Shown: piece after piece, positions 1 through 8,190 of the stretch
Layout: every line of letters starts with the position of its first letter
Numbering within the stretch: position 1 is the first letter of the stretch
Assembly: GCA_037478855.1 (NCBI GenBank)
Contig: JBBFLY010000014.1
Coordinates: 1-51,471 of the forward strand
From: Rhabdothermincola sp037478855
GTDB taxonomy: Bacteria; Actinomycetota; Acidimicrobiia; Acidimicrobiales; Acidimicrobilacustridaceae
Length of the DNA stretch: 51,471 bases
Direction of reading: 5' to 3'
Program-made: the position numbers and the translations under genes
Notes under the pieces: model-generated
Seen by the model: only the letters and a program-made list of their open reading frames with translations
Databases searched by the model: none
What the model was told of the DNA's origin: nothing

Positions 1-689
1 CCGGCGGTGACGTCGAGGTGCCGGGCCGCGTCGAGCACCGTGACCGCCTCGACGCCGAACACCGCTGTCTGCGACGGATCGGCGGTGGGATGAGGGATGC
101 GGCCGTAGCTCGGCTTCATGCCCACGAGCCCGCTGAACGCCGCCGGGATCCGGGTGGAGCCGCCCCCGTCGCTCGCGGTGGCGATCGGCACCAGGCCACC
201 GGCGACCGCCGCCGCCGAACCACCGCTCGAGCCCCCCGGGGTGCGCTCGAGGTTCCAGGGGTTGCGGGTCACACCCCAGGCCCGGGAGCGGGTGTACTGG
301 ATCGTGCCGAACTCCGGCGCTGCGGTCTTCCCAACGAAGACCGCCCCCGCGGCACGCAGGCGCGCGACGTGGATGGAGTCCGCCGCAACCGGCGGTGCGC
401 CCTTGAAGAGCAGCGAACCATGCGAGGTCGGCATCCCTGCACAGTCCTCGAGGTCCTTCACGCCGAACGGCACCCCGGCGAAGGGCCCGGGGTCCTGCCC
501 CCGACGCACCTGCTCGTCGATCTCCGCAGCCCGGGCCCGGGCGGCGTCGAGGTCGAGATGCACAAAGGCGTTCAGCATCTCGTTGCGCTCCTCGATCGCC
601 GACACGCACTGCTCGAGCAGCGCGCTGGCGCTCAGCTCACCGCGGCGCACCGCGTCCGCTGCCTCGGTCGCGGATGGAAGCTCCGCCAT
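1..689 (-). CDS. Amidase, amidase-signature family (3' part outside window)
   Basis: This is the N-terminal part, about 229 residues, of an amidase-signature hydrolase; the reading frame runs off the left edge. The protein opens MAELPSATEAADAVRRGELS. The family's catalytic triad region is visible: a lysine in GVPFGVKDLED and the serine-rich GGSSGGSAAAVA segment, followed by SDGGGSTRIPA, which is typical of the fold. The ATG at 689 has an AAGGGG Shine-Dalgarno sequence just upstream. Family members hydrolyse carboxamide bonds; the substrate cannot be read from the sequence. It resembles the second amidase at 18977-20431 in overall plan but is clearly divergent. The family call is firm; the specificity is unknown. 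Confidence 0.88.
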   Translation of the reverse strand, partial: MAELPSATEAADAVRRGELSASALLEQCVSAIEERNEMLNAFVHLDLDAARARAAEIDEQVRRGQDPGPFAGVPFGVKDLEDCAGMPTSHGSLLFKGAPPVAADSIHVARLRAAGAVFVGKTAAPEFGTIQYTRSRAWGVTRNPWNLERTPGGSSGGSAAAVAGGLVPIATASDGGGSTRIPAAFSGLVGMKPSYGRIPHPTADPSQTAVFGVEAVTVLDAARHLDVTA

Positions 690-744
690 CTGATCCCCCT
701 TCGCTCACCTCGGTGCGGTTGGCCCGCACCGTCACCTGCTCAGA

Positions 745-1425
745 TCACGTGTCGTCGGACCGCCATGGGGGCACCCGAGGCTCGTCGTAGAGCACCTCGA
801 CCGGCTCACCACGGATCGCCCGGAACGCGTGGTCGGCCCAGTGCTCAGCCCCTGCGGTGTGCTCGGGCAGCTCGTGCTGCGCGAACCAGCCCACGTCGGC
901 GCACTCGAGCGGATGCGGTCGCAGATCCCCACCGACCGCCTGACAGTGGAACACGAGGGAGTACAGCGGGATCCGGCTGAAGCCCAGCCGCAGACCATCG
1001 AAGACGGCGATCAGACGCCGCACCTCGCAGTCGATGCCCGTCTCCTCCCTCACCTCCTTCACCGCGACCTCGGACGCCGAGTACCCGATGTCCGCCCAAC
1101 CCGTCGGGTACAGCCAGATCCCCGAGTCCGCACGCTTGACCAGGAGGATCTCGCCGCGCTCGTTGCCCACCACCGCCCCCACGGCGATCTTGGGCGTCTG
1201 GTAGCCCGCGATCCCGCTCCCGGTCGTGCGCATCCACTCCGAGACGATGTGGTCGTGGTCGAGCTCAGCGCCGGCGGCATGGCGGATGTCGGCCGCCACG
1301 GCGAGCACCTCCTCGAACCGCTCCCGCTCATAGGGGTTGTTGGTGAAGCTGAGGCCGGTGCGGGCGATGCCCGCGAGCGCCTCGCTCCAGCGGAGCAGAT
1401 CTTGTGCGCTCACCCGTCGGTCCAC
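745..1425 (-). CDS. NUDIX hydrolase with N-terminal NUDIX_N_2-type domain
   Basis: Predicted 226-residue Nudix hydrolase. The first 65 residues or so are helical and match the N-terminal domain found in YjhB-like Nudix proteins (TGLSFTNNPYERERFEEVL). The catalytic box follows as GWADIGYSASEV and KEVREETGI. Compared with the canonical Nudix box it has Lys for Arg and Tyr for the first Glu, a pattern I recall for this GWADxG subfamily, while the metal-binding EExG core is intact. Substrates are probably nucleoside diphosphates linked to another moiety. I chose the GTG at 1425 because a TAGCGT -10 box lies 7 bases before it, suggesting a leaderless mRNA. An ATG at 1452 would add nine residues and has no visible ribosome site. 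Confidence 0.82.
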   Translation of the reverse strand: MDRRVSAQDLLRWSEALAGIARTGLSFTNNPYERERFEEVLAVAADIRHAAGAELDHDHIVSEWMRTTGSGIAGYQTPKIAVGAVVGNERGEILLVKRADSGIWLYPTGWADIGYSASEVAVKEVREETGIDCEVRRLIAVFDGLRLGFSRIPLYSLVFHCQAVGGDLRPHPLECADVGWFAQHELPEHTAGAEHWADHAFRAIRGEPVEVLYDEPRVPPWRSDDT

Positions 1426-1432
1426 CGGCCGC

Positions 1433-1438
1433 ACGCTA
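1433..1438 (-). promoter_or_regulatory. Candidate -10 box TAGCGT, leaderless start of the Nudix gene
   Basis: TAGCGT on the minus strand, 7 bases before the GTG at 1425. This spacing puts the transcription start at or next to the start codon. No clear -35 box is visible. It is one of a series of similarly placed boxes in the window. Confidence 0.45.
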
Positions 1439-1487
1439 CTGCGAGCCGCCATGCGATCGCGGCGCCGGGGCGCTCCGGCGGGCCGGC

Positions 1488-3788
1488 TCAGGGCGCGAGC
1501 GCGTGGAGGATGGCCCGCTCCAGCTCCGCGAGATGACCCGGATCGGTCACCTTGCCGCCGGCACGGTCGCACACGTAGAAGGAGTCGACCACGTCTGCGC
1601 CGAGCGTCTGCACCTTCGCCGACCGCAGGTCGAGGTCGAGCTCGGCGATGGCGCGCGTGATCTTGTAGAGCACCCCCACCCCGTCGGGAGCTCGCACCTC
1701 CACCACGGTCGCCACGGCTGAGATGTCGTTGTCGACGAGGACCGAGGGCGGCCCGGGAGCGGGCATCGTGCGGCGATCACGCCGGTACACGCGGGCTCGC
1801 TCCTCGAGGCGCGCGTGGAGCGCCAGCTTCCCGTCGAGGGCCTTCTCGATGTCGGCGACGACACGGGTCCAGGGGATCGAAGCGTCGAACGCGCTCTCCA
1901 CGCGGAACGTCTCGATCGCCATGCCGCGATCGTCGGACGACGCAGCCGCCTCCAGCACATCGAGCCCGTTGAGCGCCAGCGCGCCGGCGACCCTGCTGAA
2001 CACGCCCGGACGGTCCTCGGCGATGACGAGGAGGGTGTCGTCGAGCGCTTCGATGATCCGGCGTCCCTCCGCCATGCGGGCGAGCTGCTCCTCTGAGGGG
2101 AACTGGTCTGAAGCCGTCAGCTCCGTGACCGCTCCGCCGCCGAGGACGTGCGCGGTGCGCGCCTCGAGGTCAGCGACCAGCTCGGCCTTCCAGCTGTTCC
2201 AGGCCCCAGGACCGGTGGCGAGCGAATCCGCCTCGGTCAGCGCGGCGAGGAGCCGGAGGGTGGAGAGCGAGCCGACCAGACCGGCGACCCGATCGATGGT
2301 GCCAGCATCCGACAGGTCGCGACGCACCGCGACGTCCGCGAGGAGCAGGTGGTGACGCACCAGATCCTGCAGCACCACCACGTCTTCGGGCGGGAAGCCA
2401 AGCCGTGGACCGATGCGACCCACCAGCTCGACGCCGACCTCCGTGTGGTCACCGGGCCAGCCCTTGCCGATGTCGTGCAGGAGCGCGCCCACCACGAGCA
2501 GGTCCGGACGGTCGACCCGGTCGACCAGTGCCGCGGCGTTCACCGCGGTCTGACACAGGTGACGGTCCACCGTGTAGGTGTGGTACGCGTTGCGTTGCGG
2601 TCTGCACCGCACGTTCACCCACTCGGGCAGGATCCGTACCCAGATCCCCCGCTGGTCCAACGACTCGATGACCGCGATCGCGGGCTCGCCGGCAAGCAGC
2701 AGATCGACCAGCAGACCACGCGCCTCCTCCGGCCACGGTTCGGGCAGCGGTGGCGCCTCGTCTGCCAGGCGGTTCAGAGTACGGCGCTCAATGCGGGTCG
2801 CGTGCCGTACCGCCGCGGCAGCCACCCGGAGCACGAGGAGCGGGTCGGTCGAGGGATCGGCATCCCGGTGGAGCTCGACGACACCCTCTCTCAGCACCAC
2901 CCCGGGGGCGAGCTCCCGGTCTCGAACCATGCGGGAGCGGAACGGACCGGCCAGGGAGGAATCGACCCGGTCCCAGACCTCGTCGCTGGTCCACGCGATC
3001 CGTCGGGCAGCGCCTGACACCGCGCGCATCAGCTCGTCGGCGCTCGGGTAGCCCAGCGCCTCCGCGACGGCGTCCTGCTCCTCCAGCACGAGGCGGTCAC
3101 CCGGTCGCCCGGTCCGTCGGTGCAGCTCGACTCGCGCGGCCAGGATCGTCTCATAGGCCTCCGCGAGTGCCGCGTCGTCCCCTTCGAGCATGACCGAGCG
3201 GGCCGCTTCCGCCCAGCGGATGGCGTGCACGTCGCGCAGACCACCCCGCCCGTCCTTGAGATCGGGTTCGAGGAGGAAGGCGACCTCCCCAGCCACCGCG
3301 TGACGCTGCTTCACCGACCGGCTGAGCTCAGCGAGCCATCGCTTGGCCCGCTTGCTCCACAGCGCGGCGGCCTTCGCGGCGACCTCGGTCCCCAGCTGCC
3401 GGTCACCGGCGATCAGCCGCAGGGAGAGCAGGGAGGTCGCGGTGTCGAGGTCATCAGCGGCGAGGCTGAGCGCCTCTCTCGGCGTGCGCACCGCATGACC
3501 GAGCTTCAAGCCGCTGTCCCAGATCGGGTACCAGATCCGCTCTGCGATCTCCGCGATGTCGCGAGCGCCGTCGTGGAGGAGCAGCAGGTCGATGTCGCTC
3601 TGAGGTGAGAGCTCGCCGCGCCCGTAGCCTCCGACTGCGACGAGGCAAACCCCCGCCACCGCGCCCACCTCCAGCTCGAAGAGGGCTGCCAGCCAGCGGT
3701 CCATCAGGTCGCTGTACGCGCGGCACAGCTCGAAACCCGCGAGCCGCGGGTCGCCGAGCAGTGCCTGCCGCTCCAGGACGGGCGCCAC
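1488..3788 (-). CDS. glnD: GlnD, PII nucleotidyltransferase / nucleotidyl-removing enzyme
   Basis: A 766-residue bifunctional enzyme that modifies the PII protein in response to glutamine. Domains in order: nucleotidyltransferase with GGYGRGE at residues 53-59 and the metal-binding SDID at 64-67; GlnD linker region; HD phosphohydrolase with LLHDIGK near 436-442 that removes the nucleotide; then two ACT domains (about 585-650 and 693-766) that sense glutamine. All key motifs are intact. It starts with GTG at 3788 behind a GGGAG site and follows glnK by 34 bases. In Streptomyces and Corynebacterium the homologue adenylylates GlnK rather than uridylylating it, so adenylylation is likely here; that is inference from phylogeny, not from the residues. 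Confidence 0.95.
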   Translation of the reverse strand: MAPVLERQALLGDPRLAGFELCRAYSDLMDRWLAALFELEVGAVAGVCLVAVGGYGRGELSPQSDIDLLLLHDGARDIAEIAERIWYPIWDSGLKLGHAVRTPREALSLAADDLDTATSLLSLRLIAGDRQLGTEVAAKAAALWSKRAKRWLAELSRSVKQRHAVAGEVAFLLEPDLKDGRGGLRDVHAIRWAEAARSVMLEGDDAALAEAYETILAARVELHRRTGRPGDRLVLEEQDAVAEALGYPSADELMRAVSGAARRIAWTSDEVWDRVDSSLAGPFRSRMVRDRELAPGVVLREGVVELHRDADPSTDPLLVLRVAAAAVRHATRIERRTLNRLADEAPPLPEPWPEEARGLLVDLLLAGEPAIAVIESLDQRGIWVRILPEWVNVRCRPQRNAYHTYTVDRHLCQTAVNAAALVDRVDRPDLLVVGALLHDIGKGWPGDHTEVGVELVGRIGPRLGFPPEDVVVLQDLVRHHLLLADVAVRRDLSDAGTIDRVAGLVGSLSTLRLLAALTEADSLATGPGAWNSWKAELVADLEARTAHVLGGGAVTELTASDQFPSEEQLARMAEGRRIIEALDDTLLVIAEDRPGVFSRVAGALALNGLDVLEAAASSDDRGMAIETFRVESAFDASIPWTRVVADIEKALDGKLALHARLEERARVYRRDRRTMPAPGPPSVLVDNDISAVATVVEVRAPDGVGVLYKITRAIAELDLDLRSAKVQTLGADVVDSFYVCDRAGGKVTDPGHLAELERAILHALAP

Positions 3789-3822
3789 GTCTCCCTAGCG
3801 TCCCCGCCGGTGGGTGCCGGGG

Positions 3823-4161
3823 TCAGATGGCGTCGAGGTCACGCTCACCCGTGCGGATCCGCACGACACGGTCGACGGTCGTGACCCAGACCTTGCCATC
3901 GCCGATCTTCCCCGTCCGGGCGGCATCGACGATGACCTCGGCGATCCGCTCCGCATCCGAGTCGTCGACCACCACCTCGATCCGGATCTTCGGTAGCAGG
4001 TCGACCGTGTACTCCGCACCCCGGTACACCTCGGTGTGGCCACCCTGGCGACCGAAGCCCTTCACCTCCTCGACGGTGAGCCCCTGGACTCCCGCTTCCT
4101 TCAGCGCGTCCTTCACGTCGTCGAACTTGTGCGGCTTGATGATGGCGGTGACCAGCTTCAC
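3823..4161 (-). CDS. glnK: PII signal transduction protein GlnK/GlnB
   Basis: A 112-residue trimeric PII protein that reports nitrogen and energy status and gates the ammonium channel. The T-loop is complete, with GHTEVYRGAEYTVD and the modifiable Tyr51. The B-loop (TGKIGDGKVWV) and C-terminal part (VVRIRTGERDLDAI) are also canonical. The start is GTG at 4161 with a strong AGGGAGGAAG ribosome site. The gene lies 14 bases after the end of amt and before glnD, the amt-glnK-glnD order usual in actinobacteria, so the most likely partners are the encoded Amt channel and GlnD. GlnK is preferred over GlnB because of the linkage to amt. Confidence 0.96.
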   Translation of the reverse strand: MKLVTAIIKPHKFDDVKDALKEAGVQGLTVEEVKGFGRQGGHTEVYRGAEYTVDLLPKIRIEVVVDDSDAERIAEVIVDAARTGKIGDGKVWVTTVDRVVRIRTGERDLDAI

Positions 4162-4175
4162 GACGCGCTTCCTCC

Positions 4176-5429
4176 CTATCCGATCCGGCCCATCGAGCCG
4201 ACTTCGCCAAAGCTATAGGCGGTCTCAGCATGCTGACTGAGGTCGAGACCCCGATCCTCGTCCTCTTCTGAGACCCGCAGGCCGACGATCGCGTCCAGCA
4301 CCTTGCCGATGACCAGCGTCACCACGAACGAGAAGCCGAGCACCGTGATCGACGCCACGAACTGCTTGCCCAGGAGATCGAGCCCCCCACCGGTGAAGAG
4401 CCCGTCGGCCCCCGCTTCGTTGATCGAGCGGTCCGCGAACAGCCCGAGCAGCAGCGCACCGGTGAGCCCACCGACGAGGTGGACGCCGACCACGTCGAGT
4501 GAATCGTCGTAGCCGAACCTGTACTTCAGCTGGATGGCGAAGAGACAGATGATCCCGGCGAGGAAGCCGATCAGGATCGACGGCACCGCTCCGACGAACC
4601 CGGCGCAGGGGGTGATCGCCACCAGACCCGCGACCGCACCGGATGCTGCTCCGAGCGTCGTGGGGTGACCGTCTTTCGCCCACTCGGCGAGCACCCAGCC
4701 GAGCATGGCGGCGGAGGCGGCCACGAAGGTGTTCAGGAGTGCCTGGGCGGCGAGCCCGTTGGCCGCGAGTGCGGAGCCCGCGTTGAACCCCGCCCAGCCG
4801 AACCACAGGATGCCGGTGCCGACGAGCGTGAGCGGCAGCGAGTGGGGTGGCATGCCCTCCTTCGGCCATCCCTTCCGCCTGCCGAGCAGGATGGCCATCG
4901 CCAGCGCGGCGGCCCCAGCGTTGATGTGCACCACCGCACCGCCTGCGAAGTCGAGGGCACCCAGGTCGAAGATCCAGCCGCCTCCCCAGACCCAGTGGGC
5001 CACCGGCGAGTAGACGACGAGCACCCAGATCCCGATGAACAGCGCGTACGCGCCGAACCGCATGCGGTCAGCCGTCGCACCGGTGATCAGTGCAGGGGTG
5101 ATGATGGCGAAGGTCATCTGGAAGGCGGCGAAGAGGATGACGGGGATCGTCAAGCCCTCCATCGCGCCCATGCCGACGTCGCGGAAGCCCACGAAGTCGA
5201 GGTTTCCGACGAGCGCTCCCGTGCCGCCGAAGGCGAGCGAGTAGCCGATCAGCACCCACAGGACCGCCATGAGCCCCATGGCGAAGAAGTTCTGCATGAG
5301 CATGCCGAGCAGGTTCTTGGCCCGCACCATGCCGCCGTAGAACAACGCCAAGCCCGGCGTCATGAACAGCACCAGAGCAGTGGCGACCAGCAGCCACGCG
5401 GTGTCGCCGGTGTCGAGCGCCGATTCCAT
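4176..5429 (-). CDS. amt: Ammonium transporter Amt
   Basis: A 417-residue integral membrane ammonium transporter with about eleven hydrophobic segments. Family hallmarks are readable: FYGGMVRAKNLLGMLMQNF in the first helices, the signature DFAGGAVVHINAGAAALA with the first pore histidine, and DVVGVHLVGGLTGALLLG with the second. The C-terminal cytoplasmic tail (GLDLSQHAETAYSFGEV) resembles the segment that contacts PII in Amt trimers. I chose the ATG at 5429 because a GGGAGG ribosome site precedes it; an upstream in-frame ATG at 5483 would add a non-membrane, Arg-rich stretch. This is the first gene of the amt-glnK-glnD operon. Upstream lie a hairpin and four 11-bp-spaced GlnR-like half sites. 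Confidence 0.95.
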   Translation of the reverse strand: MESALDTGDTAWLLVATALVLFMTPGLALFYGGMVRAKNLLGMLMQNFFAMGLMAVLWVLIGYSLAFGGTGALVGNLDFVGFRDVGMGAMEGLTIPVILFAAFQMTFAIITPALITGATADRMRFGAYALFIGIWVLVVYSPVAHWVWGGGWIFDLGALDFAGGAVVHINAGAAALAMAILLGRRKGWPKEGMPPHSLPLTLVGTGILWFGWAGFNAGSALAANGLAAQALLNTFVAASAAMLGWVLAEWAKDGHPTTLGAASGAVAGLVAITPCAGFVGAVPSILIGFLAGIICLFAIQLKYRFGYDDSLDVVGVHLVGGLTGALLLGLFADRSINEAGADGLFTGGGLDLLGKQFVASITVLGFSFVVTLVIGKVLDAIVGLRVSEEDEDRGLDLSQHAETAYSFGEVGSMGRIG

Positions 5430-5490
5430 GCTGCGCGACTCCCTCCCGTGTCGTGGGCGGCAGCAGCCGCCCAGCTCCCACAACCAGTCA

Positions 5491-5507
5491 CCGGGGCGAC
5501 GCCCCGG
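5491..5507. other. Perfect inverted repeat in the amt leader
   Basis: CCGGGGC-GAC-GCCCCGG, a 7-bp GC stem with a 3-base loop, 62 bases before the amt start. No T-tract follows it, so it is not a typical intrinsic terminator. It could be an operator or an mRNA stem in the leader; its role is unknown. Confidence 0.35.
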
Positions 5508-5602
5508 TCCGTCACCGGGTGAGGAGCTGCCGCTGCCCCACCCTCACCGCTCGGTCGCGTCGCGCCCGTGCGGAAAGACAGACGAAAGGATGACGACAGG
5601 TT

Positions 5603-5640
5603 GTTTCCCGGGGGTTCCCCACGTGTTTCCATCGTGTGAA
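5603..5640 (-). promoter_or_regulatory. GlnR-like binding region upstream of amt (four half sites)
   Basis: Read on the minus strand, four pentamers occur exactly 11 bases apart: TTCAC (5640-5636), GAAAC (5629-5625), GGAAC (5618-5614) and GAAAC (5607-5603). This fits the alternating GTnAC-n6-GAAAC pattern known for the OmpR-family nitrogen regulator GlnR of actinomycetes; each unit ends in AC with AC-n9-AC spacing. It lies 174 to 211 bases before the amt start, the gene most often under GlnR control. No glnR gene is in the window. The site is predicted only from sequence. Confidence 0.6.
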
Positions 5641-5683
5641 CTGCGCGATGGGCGTCGGGGAGCTGATGCGGCTCACCGGCGCA

Positions 5684-7012
5684 TCAGGCGAGCTGGCGCG
5701 CCGCAACCTGGACCGGGTCCCACACGGGCGAGAACGGCGGGGCATAGCCCAGATCGAGGTTCACGAGCTCGGCCGCGTCCATCTCGTTCCAGAGCGCAGT
5801 GGCGACGGTGTCGATCCGCTTGGCGGAACCGGACCCGCCGACGATCTGACCGCCGAGCAGACGACCGGTTCCCTGCTCGGCCAGCAGCTTCACGGTGATC
5901 GTCGTCGAGCCGGGGAAATACCGCGAGCGGGTGGTGGCCTCGATGCGGGCAGTCTCAAAGGAGAAGCCGGCGGCTGCCGCCTCGCGCTCGTTCAGGCCGG
6001 TCCGCCCCACCTCGGTGGCACAGATCTTCGTCACCGCAGTGCCCAGCACCCCGGGGAAGGTGGCGTACCCGCCACCGATGTTGATCCCCGCCACCCGGCT
6101 CTGCCGGTTGGCGACCGTGCCCAACGCCACGTGCACGGGCTGACCGCTCACCCGGTGCAGCGACTCGCAGCAGTCCCCAGCCGCCCAGACCCCTGGCGCG
6201 CTGGTCCGCTGACGCCGATCGACCCGAATCGCGTTGCGGACGCCCAACTCGATGCCCGCCTCGCGGGCCAGCTCGGTGTTCGGGGAGAGTCCCAGCCCGA
6301 GCACCACGAGGTCGGCGGGGAGCTCGCCGGCCGAGGTGTGGACCCGCCCCCGCTCCAGCGCCTCGACCCGAGTCTCCGTGAGCACCTCGATGCCGTCCCG
6401 ACGCATCGACGCCACCACCAGCTCAGCCATGTCGGGATCAAGGGTGCTCATCACCTGAGGCGCCACCTCGACCACGGTCACCGCCGCCCCCCGGTGGCAG
6501 AAGGCCTCGGCCATCTCCAGGCCGACGTACCCACCTCCGACGACGACCACCCGTGGCTTGTCGAGCGGACCCGCGTGACGCATGAGCACCTCGGCGTCAT
6601 CGAGGTTCTGCACCCCGAACACGAACGAGTGGTCCTCGAGACCGGGGATCGGAGGACGCAGCGGACGAGCACCCGTGCCGATCATCAGCTCATCGAAGCC
6701 GACGACGACCTCGTCGCCGACGTCGAGCCGCCGGGCGCGCACCTGACCCGCGGCGAGATCGATCTCGGTGACCTCGTGCCGCAGGCGCACGTCGAGCCCT
6801 CGCGCCGCATGCTCCTCCGGCGTGCGGGCGACCAGCGCGTCGAGGCTCGGGACCTCACCTCCGATGAAGAACGGGATGCCACACGCAGCGAAGCTGGTGC
6901 GGGTCCCGCGCTCGAGGACCACCACCTCCAGGTCCGGGCGCATGCGCTTGGCCTGCGAGGCCGCTGTCATGCTCGCAGCGTCACCACCGATCGCAACCAG
7001 ACGCTCTGCCAT
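5684..7012 (-). CDS. FAD-dependent pyridine nucleotide-disulfide oxidoreductase, CoA-disulfide reductase type
   Basis: A 442-residue flavoprotein of the CoA-disulfide reductase / NADH oxidase branch. The N-terminal dinucleotide fold (LVAIGGDAASMTAA) is followed by SFAACGIPFFIGG, in which Cys44 is the single active-site cysteine of this branch. An NAD(P)H-binding fold (VVVGGGYVGLEMAEAF) lies near residues 155-170, the FAD motif GVWAAGDCCE near 285, and the C-terminal dimerisation domain completes the family's usual length. It could reduce CoA disulfide, persulfides or oxygen; there is no fused rhodanese domain to point to persulfides. The ATG at 7012 has a TAGCCT box 6 bases upstream. It is transcribed alone on the minus strand, 254 bases upstream of amt. 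Confidence 0.88.
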   Translation of the reverse strand: MAERLVAIGGDAASMTAASQAKRMRPDLEVVVLERGTRTSFAACGIPFFIGGEVPSLDALVARTPEEHAARGLDVRLRHEVTEIDLAAGQVRARRLDVGDEVVVGFDELMIGTGARPLRPPIPGLEDHSFVFGVQNLDDAEVLMRHAGPLDKPRVVVVGGGYVGLEMAEAFCHRGAAVTVVEVAPQVMSTLDPDMAELVVASMRRDGIEVLTETRVEALERGRVHTSAGELPADLVVLGLGLSPNTELAREAGIELGVRNAIRVDRRQRTSAPGVWAAGDCCESLHRVSGQPVHVALGTVANRQSRVAGINIGGGYATFPGVLGTAVTKICATEVGRTGLNEREAAAAGFSFETARIEATTRSRYFPGSTTITVKLLAEQGTGRLLGGQIVGGSGSAKRIDTVATALWNEMDAAELVNLDLGYAPPFSPVWDPVQVAARQLA

Positions 7013-7018
7013 CTCCGC

Positions 7019-7024
7019 AGGCTA
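7019..7024 (-). promoter_or_regulatory. Candidate -10 box TAGCCT, leaderless start of the disulfide reductase gene
   Basis: TAGCCT on the minus strand, 6 bases before the ATG at 7012, leaving no room for a ribosome site and suggesting a leaderless transcript. Confidence 0.45.
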
Positions 7025-7116
7025 CGTGAGACTCGTCATCGCAGCGCCACGGCGGCGGTGGTGGAGCCTCCGCCGCCGTGGCGGGGGCAGCGGCGACGAT
7101 CTGCAAGACTGCCCCC

Positions 7117-7302
7117 ATGGGGGTGCGCGAGGACTGCCGCCACTACTCCAGCAGGAGCACACCGACAGGCGACGTCTTCCAGCGCTGCCGCCTCGGGGTC
7201 AACGAGGACATGCCGTTCGGCTGCCCGGAGGACTGCCTGTTCTTCGAGCCACGCTCGGTCAGCGATACTGGCTGGCAGATCGCCGGACCCGACCAGGACT
7301 GA
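7117..7302 (+). CDS. Small cysteine-rich protein of unknown function
   Basis: A 61-residue protein with four cysteines in the pattern DCRHY, RCRLG, FGCPEDCLFFEPR. It has no signal peptide and no membrane segment. The spacing suggests a small metal-binding fold (zinc or iron-sulfur), but I cannot assign it to a family with certainty. I have the impression that similar short proteins ending in CPxxCLFFEPR occur in other actinobacteria. The ATG at 7117 is preceded by AAGACT at 6-base spacing, an imperfect version of the leaderless -10 pattern, with no good ribosome site. It diverges from the disulfide reductase gene and converges with the next gene, 17 bases away. Function unknown. Confidence 0.7.
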   Translation: MGVREDCRHYSSRSTPTGDVFQRCRLGVNEDMPFGCPEDCLFFEPRSVSDTGWQIAGPDQD

Positions 7303-7319
7303 CGTCCGACCCCGCGGCG

Positions 7320-7814
7320 TCACCGGCGACCCTCCGCACGCCTCCGGGCCTTGAACACGAACGCTTTGGCGGCACCCCATGCGATGCCAAGCTCGTGCAG
7401 GGTCGGATCCACGTCGCCGAGGGACGCGGGAACCAGGTCGTAGTCGTCGTCGGGGAACTGCCGCTCCGCGACGGCATCGCGCACGAGCGGGGGGATGCCT
7501 GCGGCGCGCAGCACCTCGGTCGGGTATCGGACCGCGCCGCGGATGATGGCGAGGGGGGTGGTGCGCTGGCGATCGACGTCGGTGAGCAGCAGCTCCCTGA
7601 CCCGGGGACCGATCTCCTCCCGGGCCCGCCGCCCCGCCTCCGCGGCCGAAGCCAGGATCTCGGGAGCGATCGGCTCGCCGGTTCGGTCGACCCAGGCGTC
7701 GAGCACACGACGCACGCTGCGCTCGACCCAGGGCCCCAGGGCCGCGTCGATCGCGGCCGCCAGCTCAGCGGCGATCTCGGCGAGTCGCGCCTCATCGTCG
7801 GTGGTCGACTCCAT
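7320..7814 (-). CDS. Conserved hypothetical protein, all-helical
   Basis: A 164-residue soluble protein, mostly charged helix. The N-terminal half is acidic and Ala-rich (ARLAEIAAELAAAIDAALGPWVERSV); the C-terminal half carries the ordered motifs PLAIIRGAVRYPTEVLRAAGIPP and YDLVPASLGDVDPTLHELG, ending in a basic KARRRAEGRR tail. No catalytic motif, signal peptide or membrane segment is seen and I do not recognise the family. The good codon pattern and well-formed secondary structure argue for a real gene. I chose the ATG at 7814; the frame is open further upstream but that extension is Arg/Ser-rich and overlaps the divergent gene at 7876. Confidence 0.7.
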   Translation of the reverse strand: MESTTDDEARLAEIAAELAAAIDAALGPWVERSVRRVLDAWVDRTGEPIAPEILASAAEAGRRAREEIGPRVRELLLTDVDRQRTTPLAIIRGAVRYPTEVLRAAGIPPLVRDAVAERQFPDDDYDLVPASLGDVDPTLHELGIAWGAAKAFVFKARRRAEGRR

Positions 7815-7875
7815 CGCCGTCCATCCTCGCCCGGTCGGGCCCCGTCCACCAGCGTCTGTGGGGCAGACTGATCTG

Positions 7876-8190
7876 ATGCGGATCCGGGCGAGCTCGGTCT
7901 TCGAGGGGGTCGTGTACCACTGCTGGTGCGTCGACGCGACGAACCCGTGCCGACCGACCCTCGAGGTCGACGCGCTGCTCCGTGAGGGTGACGCCGACGC
8001 CACCACAGGCCCGCTGCTGCTGACCGTGGCCGACTACATCGCCATGGTCGGCAGCCTGGAGCGGGCGAGACCCTGTCTCGAGGAGCTGCGGTCCCGGAAC
8101 CGGATCGTCGAACGGCTCGGCGTGGCCCACATCGCCTTCCCGACCTGGACCCGTGTCCCGGTCCCGTCCCCACCGACGGAGGAACCATGA
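7876..8190 (+). CDS. Hypothetical protein coupled to SecD-like lipoprotein gene
   Basis: A 104-residue protein starting MRIRASSVFEGVVYHCWCVDA with a short cysteine cluster (HCWC and NPC). The remainder is acidic and helical and ends in a Pro-rich tail. It has no signal peptide. Its stop codon overlaps the ATG of the next gene in an ATGA, so the two are probably translated together and may work together. The start at 7876 has CAGACT 6 bases upstream, an imperfect leaderless -10. I do not recognise the family. The short intergenic distance to the divergent gene at 7814 leaves about 60 bases for two promoters. Confidence 0.6.
   Translation: MRIRASSVFEGVVYHCWCVDATNPCRPTLEVDALLREGDADATTGPLLLTVADYIAMVGSLERARPCLEELRSRNRIVERLGVAHIAFPTWTRVPVPSPPTEEP

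Noticed and set aside
5636..7354. A 570-codon plus-strand frame opposite the disulfide reductase
   Set aside because: The minus strand carries all flavoenzyme motifs; this frame is a GC shadow.
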